Source of the DNA: Kangiella sediminilitoris
GTDB taxonomy: Bacteria > Pseudomonadota > Gammaproteobacteria > Enterobacterales > Kangiellaceae
Assembly: GCF_001708405.1 (NCBI RefSeq)
Contig: NZ_CP012418.1
Span: 2,356,001-2,420,000, forward strand
Direction: 5' to 3'
Length of the DNA stretch: 64,000 bases
The position numbers and the translations under genes are program-made. The notes beneath the pieces are model-generated. The model worked only from the letters and a program-made list of their open reading frames with translations, searched no databases and had not been told where the DNA came from. The first letter of the stretch is position 1, and the number at the start of each line of letters is the position of its first letter. Below are positions 8,122 through 16,420 of this stretch, in pieces.

Positions 8122-9669
8122 CTAATAGGATGGCTCAATAAAACCCGCATATTGAACACCCGATAACATCGCCATGTCACGATGAAATGTCGCCAAGTCA
8201 TCGACATTAAACTTGCTTAAATGTTTGTGACCGCAAGCTCGTGCCATAATTTGCATTTGCGCTACTGAAACTTCAAAAAAGTTTTTCAGCTGTTGCGCTG
8301 ATTTATCGATATCCAGCAACTGCCGTAACTCTTTCTTCTGGGTAGCAACCCCTGAAGGACAGTTGTTGGTATTACAGATTCGAGCAGCTACGCACCCTAT
8401 CGCCTGAATCGCGCTGTTGGCTAAAGCAATACCATCAGCACCTAACGCCAGCGCCTTTACAAAATCCATCGGGGTTCGCAATCCGCCGGTTATTATTAAA
8501 GTGACCTTTCCGCTTGCTCCCTGTTCATCCAAAAACCGTCTTGCACGAGCAAGGGCCGGTATCGTCGGTACGCTGATATGATCACGGAATATCAACGGCG
8601 CTGCGCCGGTTCCTCCTCCTCGACCGTCCAGAATGACATAATCTGCGCTCGCCTCCAGAGCGAACTCAATATCACGTTCGATATGATTGGCGCTGAGTTT
8701 AAATCCAACGGGAATTCCCCCGGTAATCTCACGAACACGATCGGCGAAACGTTTAAAGTCTTTGACTGAATGAAGATCCTCAAATGTCGGCGGGGATACC
8801 GCATCTTGTCCTTCTGGCGTTCCACGCACTTCTGAAATTTTACCCACATTTTTATTCCCTGGAAGGTGCCCTCCTGTACCTGTCTTTGCCGCCTGTCCAC
8901 CCTTAAAGTGGAAACTTTGTACACGTGTCAGCAACTTCTCTTTATAACCGAACTTGGCGCTGGCCAGCTCATAAAAATACCGTGAGTTTTCCTGCTGTTC
9001 CTCCGGTAACATTCCGCCTTCACCTGAGCATATGCCAGTCCCGGCCAGCTCAGCGCCACGCGCCAGGGCAATTTTGGCTTCTTCCGATAAAGCACCAAAA
9101 CTCATGTCGGATACAAACAATGGAATATCCAGCTTCAGTGGCTTCTTTGCCTCAGGCCCAATCACCAGCTCTGTGCCTACCGGAACATCTTCCATTAGCG
9201 GCTGGGTCGACATCTGTGCCACCATAATTTGAATATCATCCCAATTCGGCAGTTTATATCGAGGTACACCCATCGCGCTCATGGGGCCATGCTGTCCCAT
9301 CTTTTTGAGACCTTCCCGTGCCATCTGATGAATAAGCTCTACGGTTGGTTCTTCTTTGGTAGCCTTTGCTTCCGGAGCTTTGCCCTTTTTATCTTCTACA
9401 CCCGGGCCTTCCTTACCTACATCCTCATCGGAAAACTGCTTATGCGTTCCATCGCAAAAGGGTGAGTCATTGGTATGCTTGCATTGACAGAGGTAGGCGT
9501 CACCATCTTCCTCAGCCACAAAACTTTTTGGCGTAAAATCCGTGCCCTTATGCGAGCCATCACAAAATGGCTGATTCTCAGAACGCCCACAGCGGCAGAA
9601 GTAATATTCTTCGCCATTTTTTAGCTCGACTTTCTTTGGTTTATTATCAGCAACAACAGGCTTACTCAT
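8122..9669 (-). CDS. Fusion of two CDGSH iron-sulfur domains with an FMN-binding glutamate synthase-like domain
   Basis: A 515-residue cytoplasmic protein. The N-terminus carries two CDGSH modules with all ligands in place: C25, C27, C36, H40 and C61, C63, C72, H76, each expected to hold a 2Fe-2S cluster. A charged linker (about 80-115) leads to a glutamate synthase large-subunit central/FMN domain. That domain has a phosphate-binding GGLRTPMDFVKALALGAD loop and the 3Fe-4S-type cysteine motif CVAARICNTNNCPSGVATQ. The glutaminase domain of true GltB is absent, so ammonia-dependent glutamate synthesis or another FMN redox reaction is possible. GGAGG lies upstream of the ATG. The enzyme activity is not known for this fusion. 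Confidence 0.85.
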   Translation of the reverse strand: MSKPVVADNKPKKVELKNGEEYYFCRCGRSENQPFCDGSHKGTDFTPKSFVAEEDGDAYLCQCKHTNDSPFCDGTHKQFSDEDVGKEGPGVEDKKGKAPEAKATKEEPTVELIHQMAREGLKKMGQHGPMSAMGVPRYKLPNWDDIQIMVAQMSTQPLMEDVPVGTELVIGPEAKKPLKLDIPLFVSDMSFGALSEEAKIALARGAELAGTGICSGEGGMLPEEQQENSRYFYELASAKFGYKEKLLTRVQSFHFKGGQAAKTGTGGHLPGNKNVGKISEVRGTPEGQDAVSPPTFEDLHSVKDFKRFADRVREITGGIPVGFKLSANHIERDIEFALEASADYVILDGRGGGTGAAPLIFRDHISVPTIPALARARRFLDEQGASGKVTLIITGGLRTPMDFVKALALGADGIALANSAIQAIGCVAARICNTNNCPSGVATQKKELRQLLDIDKSAQQLKNFFEVSVAQMQIMARACGHKHLSKFNVDDLATFHRDMAMLSGVQYAGFIEPSY

Positions 9670-9751
9670 GCTCCCTCCTGGCGCAATGTTTTCTCGTACT
9701 GCCCCTACTGTAAGCCCTGCTCATTTTTCATACAAGTTTATTTGCCAGAGG

Positions 9752-10876
9752 TTACTCTTGTGTAATTACATCCCATAAACTTTTTCCCAACCTCTTGCAG
9801 CCATCATGATCCCAGGCCACCGTTGTTCCATTTCTTTCCAGTTCCTTAAACGAAGTTTCGAGTATCAGGGATACAGCATCAAAATTTTCAGCAACGAAGT
9901 CAGTAGCCTTAGCACTGATATTACAGCTCGAATTACAGCAGCTTGTCTGGCAACAGGACTCCGAACTGTCTAAGCCATCATTGTCATAGTCATATACCAG
10001 TTGAAAGTCCGGATTAACTGAAGCTAATTTTTCCTTTATTTTGTTTCCAGATTTCATATCACCACTGACCATCATAAAGTTATGCGGAATAGCTTCATCT
10101 CCATGAAGATCAATGAATACGTCAACTCCATGTTTTAATAAAGCTTCACGCACATAAAATACTTCTGGGGCTTCTATCTTATCGGCACTATGCCAAACTC
10201 GGTTCAAGTTTATACCCGCATTATTGGTTCTATGATTACCTATCTGAGACCCATCGGGATTCATGTTGGGAACAATATAAAAATTTACTTCCGATAGTAT
10301 TTGTTCCAACTTTGGCTCGTTTAAAATTGACTCTAACATACCCTCTATGACCCATTGCGACATACTCTCTCCGGGGTGTTGCCGGGCAATTAACCATACC
10401 TTTTTGTTATTCTTTTTTTTCGCCCTCAGCTTTATTAGCTCTATCGAGTTTTCTAGCGGTGTTTTACACAGTTCCTCTATCTCTACATACGAACTTTTTT
10501 TAAGTTTTTCTATAAGGTTGCTTTTCCTCTCCAGTGGATAGGGCACAAAGTAGGCGTAGTACACCTTTTGTTCTGTTGCCTGATGCTCAATCTTAAGCTC
10601 ACCCTGTTCGAATATGGTGTCCACACGAAACCAGTTTTGTAGATCGTAAGAAGCAAAAGCTCTATACCCTTTCCATCCCATCAAATAAGTAGTCTTTCCT
10701 GCATTTACAAGACTTATTTTTTGAGTTTCCGGCTTTTCAGTTGTTACTGAAAAATAGAACCATTGACGGGTACAAGCCTTGCTATCTTTTGGTATTTCCA
10801 GTCTTATATCCCCTGCCCTTTTTGCAGAAAGTACGTTAACCGAACCACTTTCAAAATCTCCCCTGATACTAATCAT
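9752..10876 (-). CDS. M14-family zinc carboxypeptidase (cytosolic carboxypeptidase-like) with a Cys-rich insert
   Basis: A 374-residue protein without a signal peptide. Residues 1-130 form the beta-sandwich domain found in front of the catalytic domain in cytosolic carboxypeptidases. The zinc ligands H167 and E170 (HPGE) and H258 (DLHGD), the substrate-binding NLNR motif near 223-226 and the catalytic E340 (LILETSF) are all present, so it should be active. Unusually, residues 304-320 hold five Cys (C308, C309, C313, C314, C318) in a short insert that I do not associate with the family. The gene starts 11 bases after the permease gene and is probably in the arsR-permease operon. The substrate is unknown. 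Confidence 0.82.
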   Translation of the reverse strand: MISIRGDFESGSVNVLSAKRAGDIRLEIPKDSKACTRQWFYFSVTTEKPETQKISLVNAGKTTYLMGWKGYRAFASYDLQNWFRVDTIFEQGELKIEHQATEQKVYYAYFVPYPLERKSNLIEKLKKSSYVEIEELCKTPLENSIELIKLRAKKKNNKKVWLIARQHPGESMSQWVIEGMLESILNEPKLEQILSEVNFYIVPNMNPDGSQIGNHRTNNAGINLNRVWHSADKIEAPEVFYVREALLKHGVDVFIDLHGDEAIPHNFMMVSGDMKSGNKIKEKLASVNPDFQLVYDYDNDGLDSSESCCQTSCCNSSCNISAKATDFVAENFDAVSLILETSFKELERNGTTVAWDHDGCKRLGKSLWDVITQE

Positions 10877-10887
10877 TTCTTTCTCCT

Positions 10888-11859
10888 TTAAATAATAGTT
10901 AATAGCTCAATACTTATACCTGTCACACAAGCGGTAACAAAAACCAGCACAATAAACGCAACTAGAAGCGGCCAATGGAATAATTTTTTCAACATAATAA
11001 GCTCAGGCAGGCTGGCTCCCGCTCCTGCGATAGTTAAAGACATCACGGCACCTAACGCCATCCCCTTCGCAGCCAGTGAAGCAGCGATAGGGATCATGGT
11101 AGAAGCTCTTACGTACAAGAAAACCCCGATAATCGCTGAAAGCGGTATCATGATCAGTAAATGACGTGACGATAATTTGCTGAAGAGTTCTGAAGGAACA
11201 AATCCGTGCAGTGCAGCGCCCACAGCTACTCCTACCACCATGTATGGCAACATGATTCTCAGCTGACTCATTGACTCCCTGGCCAACTTCATCCCCAGTG
11301 ACTGCTTTTTGTCGGAAGTGGTATTACTACAACTTGTTTTAGTACTGTTATGACACTTTGCCTGCTTTTCCTCTTCCCGAATTTTTACTTTTGAATCGCT
11401 ATTACAAGACTCGTCCTGCATTAAATCTCTTCGAACATATCGCTCAAAGCCGAAGTTTTGCAATAAAACACCGAAGATATAGGCCATTAGCAATACGAAC
11501 ACTGAGTACACTATGGTTACCTGAGCACCAAATATCACCCAGAACAAAGCGACCACAAATGGGTTTAATAATGGCGATGTGAATAGGAAAGCCATTACCG
11601 GTCCGAATTTAGCCCGCGCTTTAAGAAGACCAACCATCATCGGCAGTGTCGAGCAACTGCAAAACGGAGTCGCTGCTCCGATCATCATCGCGATTCCATA
11701 ACCATGATTGCCAGACAGCAATTGCCTGACCTTATCCTTTGGCAGGAAGTGATCCAGCAAGCTAACTAAAAAACTCACCCCAACAAATAAAATCGCGAGT
11801 TCCGCAAAAGTTGTGAGAAAAAAATCTAAGGCACTTTGCCATCGTTCAGATTCAAACAT
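10888..11859 (-). CDS. ArsP / SO_0444-type permease (DUF318), metal or metalloid efflux
   Basis: A 323-residue polytopic membrane protein. The family hallmark TPFCSCSTLP (C67, C69) lies in the first half and a PLLNPFVV motif follows. The two membrane halves are joined by a hydrophilic loop carrying C152, C169, H170 and C177. Relatives export organoarsenicals (ArsP) or Cu/Zn (SO_0444 type); which applies here cannot be decided. It lies between an ArsR-type regulator and the M14 peptidase on the same strand, and a palindrome matching one upstream of the regulator lies 22 bases before its start. This supports metal-responsive control. GAGG precedes the ATG. Confidence 0.82.
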   Translation of the reverse strand: MFESERWQSALDFFLTTFAELAILFVGVSFLVSLLDHFLPKDKVRQLLSGNHGYGIAMMIGAATPFCSCSTLPMMVGLLKARAKFGPVMAFLFTSPLLNPFVVALFWVIFGAQVTIVYSVFVLLMAYIFGVLLQNFGFERYVRRDLMQDESCNSDSKVKIREEEKQAKCHNSTKTSCSNTTSDKKQSLGMKLARESMSQLRIMLPYMVVGVAVGAALHGFVPSELFSKLSSRHLLIMIPLSAIIGVFLYVRASTMIPIAASLAAKGMALGAVMSLTIAGAGASLPELIMLKKLFHWPLLVAFIVLVFVTACVTGISIELLTII

Positions 11860-11880
11860 ATGAAACCTCTTTCTTAATTT

Positions 11881-11906
11881 TATATTTCTAGATATATAGA
11901 AATATA
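11881..11906 (-). promoter_or_regulatory. Candidate ArsR operator 1
   Basis: A perfect 10-bp inverted repeat, TATATTTCTA and TAGAAATATA, separated by GATATA, between the regulator stop and the permease start. It shares the core ATTTCTAGA with the site upstream of the regulator, suggesting the same protein binds both. Confidence 0.6.
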
Positions 11907-11919
11907 GTCGTAAAAAATT

Positions 11920-12210
11920 TTAATTTGTCCCCTGGCAGCATTCTTCAGAAAGAAACTCTATTAAACTATCAAGTTCCTTATACTGCGCTTCACATCTTAG
12001 TACCCGCCCCTCTCGAATCTGTTTAACAAGACCAACTTTCATCAACCGAGAAATATGATGCGATAAGGTTGAGCCCGGAATATCCAGCTTCTGTTGAATA
12101 GCCGAAACCGCAAGCCCCTCTCGTCCGGCTCGGACCAAAGTACGGTAGATTTTAAGGCGGGTGGTATGTCCCAACTCCGCTAACTGTGCAGCAGCTTGTT
12201 CAACTTTCAT
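11920..12210 (-). CDS. ArsR/SmtB-family metal-responsive repressor
   Basis: A 96-residue winged-helix repressor. The recognition helix region reads GSTLSHHISRLMKVGLV and the wing is IREGRVLRCEAQ. The metal-sensing cysteines appear to be C73 and the C-terminal pair C91-C92 (EECCQG). A C-terminal Cys pair recalls the AfArsR branch, where As(III) is bound by Cys near the C-terminus; the classical E. coli ELCVCDL box is absent. It is first in a minus-strand cluster with the permease and M14 genes, and two similar palindromes flank it. The expected ligand is As(III) or another thiophilic metal. Confidence 0.85.
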   Translation of the reverse strand: MKVEQAAAQLAELGHTTRLKIYRTLVRAGREGLAVSAIQQKLDIPGSTLSHHISRLMKVGLVKQIREGRVLRCEAQYKELDSLIEFLSEECCQGTN

Positions 12211-12246
12211 GCCTGAAGTTTATAGCTAGCAGATACCAAGATCAAG

Positions 12247-12270
12247 ACATTTCTAGAAATATCGAAATGT
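12247..12270 (-). promoter_or_regulatory. Candidate ArsR operator 2 upstream of the regulator
   Basis: ACATTTC (12247-12253) pairs with GAAATGT (12264-12270), and within it ATTTCTAGAAAT (12249-12260) is a perfect palindrome. It abuts a minus-strand TTGATC (12240-12245) and TATAAA (12219-12224) pair with a 15-base spacer. Autoregulation of the repressor is inferred. Confidence 0.5.
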
Positions 12271-12351
12271 ATTTATTACAGACTTAATTATTCCTTATTA
12301 CGGGTATAAGGGGTAGGATTGGTAGTAATAGCTTATCGCAAAGGAGTTGCT

Positions 12352-12591
12352 ATGACTTTTTACATTATTATTTCTATCGTGGCGTTACTGCTTATCGCTG
12401 GTGTAATTTTTCAACGTCGCAAGGACACTGACAAACAAACCTTCACTGCCCTTGCCGCTTTAGCTTTTGTGTTTGTCATTCTTGGCATTACCTTCGGCGA
12501 AGACCGCCTGATTGGCTACTCCCTCATTGGTTTCGGTGTGCTATTAGCCATCATTGATATTGTCCAACAACATCTTAAAACAAAAAAATAG
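12352..12591 (+). CDS. Small two-helix membrane protein, unknown function
   Basis: A 79-residue protein with two or three hydrophobic segments separated by short polar turns (FQRRKDTDKQ near residue 20, EDRLIG near 50). AAGGAG precedes the ATG at the right distance, so the gene is likely real. It is divergent from the arsR operon and shares its intergenic region. No family recognised; it resembles small inner-membrane proteins with no assigned role. Confidence 0.6.
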   Translation: MTFYIIISIVALLLIAGVIFQRRKDTDKQTFTALAALAFVFVILGITFGEDRLIGYSLIGFGVLLAIIDIVQQHLKTKK

Positions 12592-12740
12592 TCAGTCGAT
12601 TTACAACTTAATGTTATTAACGACATTACCCAATTAAGTAAATGTCTCTCTTCACTTTTGCTTTTGTCATTTTTACTTTTTATTTTAACTTCTGTAGGGT
12701 ATTACTCGGAATTTAACAACACAAAAGGACTAATGACGTT

Positions 12741-13202
12741 ATGAAAAAATTCTTTCCTTATATTTTTCTATTATTGCTACCCATTCTGAATGTCAGCGTG
12801 GCACACGAAAAAGTTAAAGACAAATCCGAAGAATTTAAAAAAGAAATCAACCAAGCCTATAAAGGTTTTACTAAGTTCCTGGAAGAAGGTAAGCCAATGG
12901 AACTAGCCAACGAGTATTACACCGAAGACGCTCACTTTTTCCCACCGACCGGAGGCATGGTCGAGGGTAGAGAAGCGATAGGTCAGGCCTTCAAACAAAT
13001 GATTGAAGCCGGTTACACTATTAAAGCAGAAGCCAAAGATGTCGAAGACTATGGTCACCATATTTACGAATACGGCGTAGCGACTACGTATGACAAAGAA
13101 GGTAAATCGCTAGGCAAACAACGTTATGTTGTTATCTGGAAACTTGACGACGGGCAGTGGCGCATTCACCGCGACTTCGTCAAAGGTCGAATGATGGAAT
13201 AG
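12741..13202 (+). CDS. Secreted SnoaL/NTF2-like (DUF4440-type) protein
   Basis: A 153-residue protein with a signal peptide (cleavage near VSVA-HE, residue 22) followed by an NTF2-like alpha+beta cone. The EYYTEDAHFFPPTGGMVEGREAIGQAF motif is the standard SnoaL/DUF4440 core, where a tyrosine/aspartate pocket binds small ligands. The C-terminal strand WRIHRDFVKG closes the sheet. These proteins may be enzymes or ligand-binding proteins; the ligand is unknown here. It stands alone between its neighbours. Confidence 0.72.
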   Translation: MKKFFPYIFLLLLPILNVSVAHEKVKDKSEEFKKEINQAYKGFTKFLEEGKPMELANEYYTEDAHFFPPTGGMVEGREAIGQAFKQMIEAGYTIKAEAKDVEDYGHHIYEYGVATTYDKEGKSLGKQRYVVIWKLDDGQWRIHRDFVKGRMME

Positions 13203-13318
13203 TACTTTATTATGCCCTCTTACTACTCTAAAGGGGGCTTAATCTTTACCTACTCGGTTCACTATTTATCTAATAAAGCGTAATCTTAATATAAGACTTC
13301 CCTAAAAATGGAGTTCTT

Positions 13319-14005
13319 ATGGCCAAAAAGCACAAAGCATTACCACCCATTGTTTCTTCTGAGAAATGGCAAACCGCCATAGATGACTTTGTTGAGAAAG
13401 AAAAAGAGCTGACTCGCGCCCGCGATGCTTTAAATGCACAGCGTCGACGACTGCCCATGCGAAAAGTCGATAAGGCATACATTTTCCAGTCCGACAAAGG
13501 TGACATGAGCCTGCTGGATATGTTCGACGGTCGCAAACAACTCATTGTTTACCATTTTATGTTTGGCCCAGACTGGGACGCAGGATGTCCCGGATGCTCA
13601 TGGGTCACGGACGCCATGACACACCCTGCTCACTTCCATGCACGAGACACCAGCTTTGTTATGATCTCTCGCGCTCCATTGGAGAAGCTTCAACAGTACC
13701 GTAAGCGCATGGAGTGGAATAAACCGATTCCCTGGTATTCTTCGCTGAATAACGATTTTAATTATGACTTTGGTGCCACCACCGACAACGGAGAGCAGCA
13801 CGGCGTCAGCGTGTTTCTACGCGACGGGAATGATATTTATCAGACCTACCATGTCGGCGCACGCGGTGTGGAATATTTGGGAACTCACTGGAGTTATTTA
13901 GATTTAACTCCTTACGGTCGACAGGAAGAATGGGAGGACTCCCCCAAAGGATGGCCACAAACGCCAACCTACGAATGGCAAAAGCGCCATGATGAATACG
14001 AATAA
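13319..14005 (+). CDS. DUF899 thioredoxin-fold protein
   Basis: A 228-residue cytoplasmic protein of the DUF899 family, which has a thioredoxin/AhpC-like fold. The sequence starts with a helical N-terminus (EKELTRARDALNAQRRRLP) followed by YHFMFGPDWDAGCPGCSW, which includes the CPGCS motif. A late WSYLDLTPYGRQEEW segment is conserved in the family. A redox or dithiol role is inferred. GGAG precedes the ATG. The next gene begins one base after this stop, so the two are almost certainly translated from one mRNA. Confidence 0.82.
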   Translation: MAKKHKALPPIVSSEKWQTAIDDFVEKEKELTRARDALNAQRRRLPMRKVDKAYIFQSDKGDMSLLDMFDGRKQLIVYHFMFGPDWDAGCPGCSWVTDAMTHPAHFHARDTSFVMISRAPLEKLQQYRKRMEWNKPIPWYSSLNNDFNYDFGATTDNGEQHGVSVFLRDGNDIYQTYHVGARGVEYLGTHWSYLDLTPYGRQEEWEDSPKGWPQTPTYEWQKRHDEYE

Positions 14006-14419
14006 ATGAAAAACAGTAATCTGCTCCAGTGGCTGGCAGACATCGTGCTCATCCTGCACATGTCGCTGGTGTTATTTGTTGTCGGCGGTTTGGTCCTCAT
14101 TGTTATCGGTAATATCCGCCGCTGGCACTGGGTCAATCGATTATGGTTCAGGTTGCTTCATCTAGCCATTGTTATCGTGATTATTGCTGAGGTCTGGCTG
14201 GGGATGGTTTGTCCCTTAACCACGCTGGAAATGTGGTTACGTCATCAGGCAGGTAATACAACATATCAGGAAGGCTTTATTGAGCACTGGGTACAAATGA
14301 TCCTCTACTGGGATCTGCCTGCCTGGGTGTTTACCGCTGCATACTCAACCTTTGGTCTGCTGGTACTGCTCACCTGGATTTGTTACCCACCGCACTTCCG
14401 CAAAAACAGCCGAAACTAG
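14006..14419 (+). CDS. DUF2784 family membrane protein
   Basis: A 137-residue protein with four membrane helices. LADIVLILHMSLVLFVVGG, WVNRLWFRLLHLAIV, and the VWLGMVCPLTTLEMWLR motif are diagnostic of DUF2784. Function is unknown for the family. The start ATG follows the DUF899 stop directly (TAA then ATG), so expression is coupled. Confidence 0.85.
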   Translation: MKNSNLLQWLADIVLILHMSLVLFVVGGLVLIVIGNIRRWHWVNRLWFRLLHLAIVIVIIAEVWLGMVCPLTTLEMWLRHQAGNTTYQEGFIEHWVQMILYWDLPAWVFTAAYSTFGLLVLLTWICYPPHFRKNSRN

Positions 14420-14579
14420 CTGAGAATCGAATAACATCTAAAGGCTCAACATTTATGGCATTTTGTGCATTTCAAATAGCTGCTTTATTACAGCCGGAAA
14501 ATTCTTATAAGTTGCGAATCCACATAAGCCTGTCTATATTAACCGGCAACAGTCTAGATAGCTCTCTCCTAGGAACCGC

Positions 14580-15095
14580 ATGACTCCAGCATACGTAACA
14601 CCAAGATTAAGTGTTTTTGAACTTACCAGCGACACGGGTCAGCGTGAAGTATCAGAGCTTCTGTCTCGACTGCCGAAGCTTCTCACTCCTGCTGTAACTG
14701 AGAATCTTCCACCTCACTTCCACGACATCACTTCGGATACGGATGCTCAGGCATGGTACGATAGGATGATGTCTGAAAGTCGTTTGTTTATCGTCAAGGA
14801 AAATGACAAAGACTCGATTATTGGATTGCTGTTCGCTTCTACCGAACATCCGCATAACGTTCATATCGGCTATCTGTTGGGAGAACACTACTGGGGTCAG
14901 GGTTTAGCCAGCGAATTGCTACAAGGTTTTATTCAACACGTAACGAAGACAGAAAACTGGACGACATTAGTCGGCGGCGTCGATAAACACAATAAAGCTT
15001 CGTCCCGACTGTTAACCAAGCTTGGCTTCGTTGTCAGACCAGCTGAGGACGAGCCCGTCGTATTTTACGAATATTCGCTGTATTCAGAGAAATAA
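14580..15095 (+). CDS. GNAT acetyltransferase, RimJ/RimL-like
   Basis: A 171-residue GNAT protein of the RimJ/RimL-like branch. HIGYLLGEHYWGQGLASELL is motif A with the acetyl-CoA pyrophosphate loop Q-G-L-A. NKASSRLLTKLGF is motif B. AGGA precedes the ATG. The N-terminal half (about 65 residues) is less typical and probably defines the acceptor, which is not known. It precedes a small membrane-protein gene by 29 bases. Confidence 0.8.
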   Translation: MTPAYVTPRLSVFELTSDTGQREVSELLSRLPKLLTPAVTENLPPHFHDITSDTDAQAWYDRMMSESRLFIVKENDKDSIIGLLFASTEHPHNVHIGYLLGEHYWGQGLASELLQGFIQHVTKTENWTTLVGGVDKHNKASSRLLTKLGFVVRPAEDEPVVFYEYSLYSEK

Positions 15096-15124
15096 ACAAC
15101 TATCAGGGAGGGAATCATAATCTA

Positions 15125-15451
15125 ATGAGTCAGCCCGTTTTGACTATATTGAAAAACATTCTGCTCATTGCACTAGCATCTGTCCTGCTGGCTATCGCCT
15201 GCGGTTTATTACTTCCTTTTCTCCAAAGTTTGGGCCTCCTCGATGACCTCGGCGGACACGGACTCGGTAACTTCGCCTATCTTTTTTATGGTGCTCTGTT
15301 TGGCGGCGCACTTGGTTTAGTGCTTGCAATTTATATGGTGACGAAACACCCGCATCACCTTATCCGTTTTTTCACAGTACTAGCTGTTCTCGCCATTGTC
15401 GTGGTAGGCGCGGTTCTGATGTGCATCCACTTTTTTGGTATCAGCTGGTAA
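15125..15451 (+). CDS. Small membrane protein, unknown function
   Basis: A 108-residue protein with three strongly hydrophobic stretches (about 9-35, 50-75 and 85-106). A glycine-rich hinge (GLLDDLGGHGLGNFAYLFYGALFGG) separates the first two. No recognisable family motif. It starts 29 bases after the GNAT gene on the same strand and may be co-transcribed. Confidence 0.55.
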   Translation: MSQPVLTILKNILLIALASVLLAIACGLLLPFLQSLGLLDDLGGHGLGNFAYLFYGALFGGALGLVLAIYMVTKHPHHLIRFFTVLAVLAIVVVGAVLMCIHFFGISW

Positions 15452-15459
15452 GTATAAGT

Positions 15460-15546
15460 AGGTTGGGCTAAGCATAGCGATGCCCAACGAATATCAAGTG
15501 TTAGGGTTCATACATTCACCCGGTGCTCTCCCTCTGGGTACAACCT
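15460..15546. repeat. Intergenic repeat, copy 1 (short element with terminal inverted repeats)
   Basis: The unit begins AGGTTG and ends CAACCT. Its left end is a hairpin (GTTGGGC 15462-15468 / GCCCAAC 15482-15488). Its right part aligns with copies at 22329, 25158, 25203 and 26579. No ORF of its own. Confidence 0.65.
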
Positions 15547-15630
15547 TTGAATGATAAAACGCTTAATGTACGAATAATATCCACTTTCAAGTAAGCCAAT
15601 TAAGCTGTTCGCCTGCGAAGTACTGCCGCA

Positions 15631-16266
15631 TTAACACTTAGCCGAATAACCATAAGGGAAATAGCAACTCTCTCCTTCCCTCCTTAATTTATTCATCTCA
15701 CCAATTCTTTCCGAGAGCTCATCGCAGTGAATACTTCGGTTTGCACCGCTATGTTGATTAATCTTCGTATGCAGCTCATAAGCACGACCAACCAGCCAAC
15801 GACATTTTGCTGTGCTATTTCTAGCGACTAGCTGCTGCTTCAGAATGGTTGGATTAAGAGGCTTATCACTATAGCTTGAACTTGTCCTACGCTCTTCACG
15901 CCTCATTGGTTTTGCTTTTTCCATTTCAACCACGCTATAACCATCTTCTGACAACTCTAAATTCTGGTATTCCCCTTTTGTACGTGGTCTCTCTGAAATG
16001 ACTACATTTCCTTTCTCATCTTTCCAGGTATACAGTGACGGCTCCCTTTTATTGATAGTAGTAACGTTCTCATTTTTAATTACGGGTTTCTGAGTAGGTT
16101 TTTGCGGATCTTTGAGTAAGTTCCTATTCGGCGGAACCGTCTTCTGGCTTGGTACTTCTTTAACTTTATACTTACGATCCATTTCGTAATATTGATAGAT
16201 AGTGAATATGCCGAAAAATAATAAGACAAAACACATTCCAATAAGTATTCCGATTAAATAGCGCAT
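15631..16266 (-). CDS. DUF4124-domain membrane-anchored protein
   Basis: A 211-residue protein with a single N-terminal membrane helix (residues 3-24), a Pro/Lys-rich linker, and a short DUF4124-type domain around YTWKDEKGNVVISERP. The C-terminal half holds four Cys (CRW, HCDEL, SCYFPYG, AKC) and is helical. The ATG at 16266 has AAGGAAG upstream, whereas the longer ORF start at 16329 does not. DUF4124 proteins are envelope proteins of unknown role, common in gammaproteobacteria. Confidence 0.7.
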   Translation of the reverse strand: MRYLIGILIGMCFVLLFFGIFTIYQYYEMDRKYKVKEVPSQKTVPPNRNLLKDPQKPTQKPVIKNENVTTINKREPSLYTWKDEKGNVVISERPRTKGEYQNLELSEDGYSVVEMEKAKPMRREERRTSSSYSDKPLNPTILKQQLVARNSTAKCRWLVGRAYELHTKINQHSGANRSIHCDELSERIGEMNKLRREGESCYFPYGYSAKC

Positions 16267-16420
16267 TACACTTCCTTGTATATAGTTATGATTCAAGTCT
16301 ACCCAACAGATTATGATATTTGAAGCCATAAAACCTATTTGGCTTATTTTTCACAACTAAACCTTTTACTGACCAAGCGCATCTTAATAACTAACAATAG
16401 CAGTAAAAAGGATATGGGGA

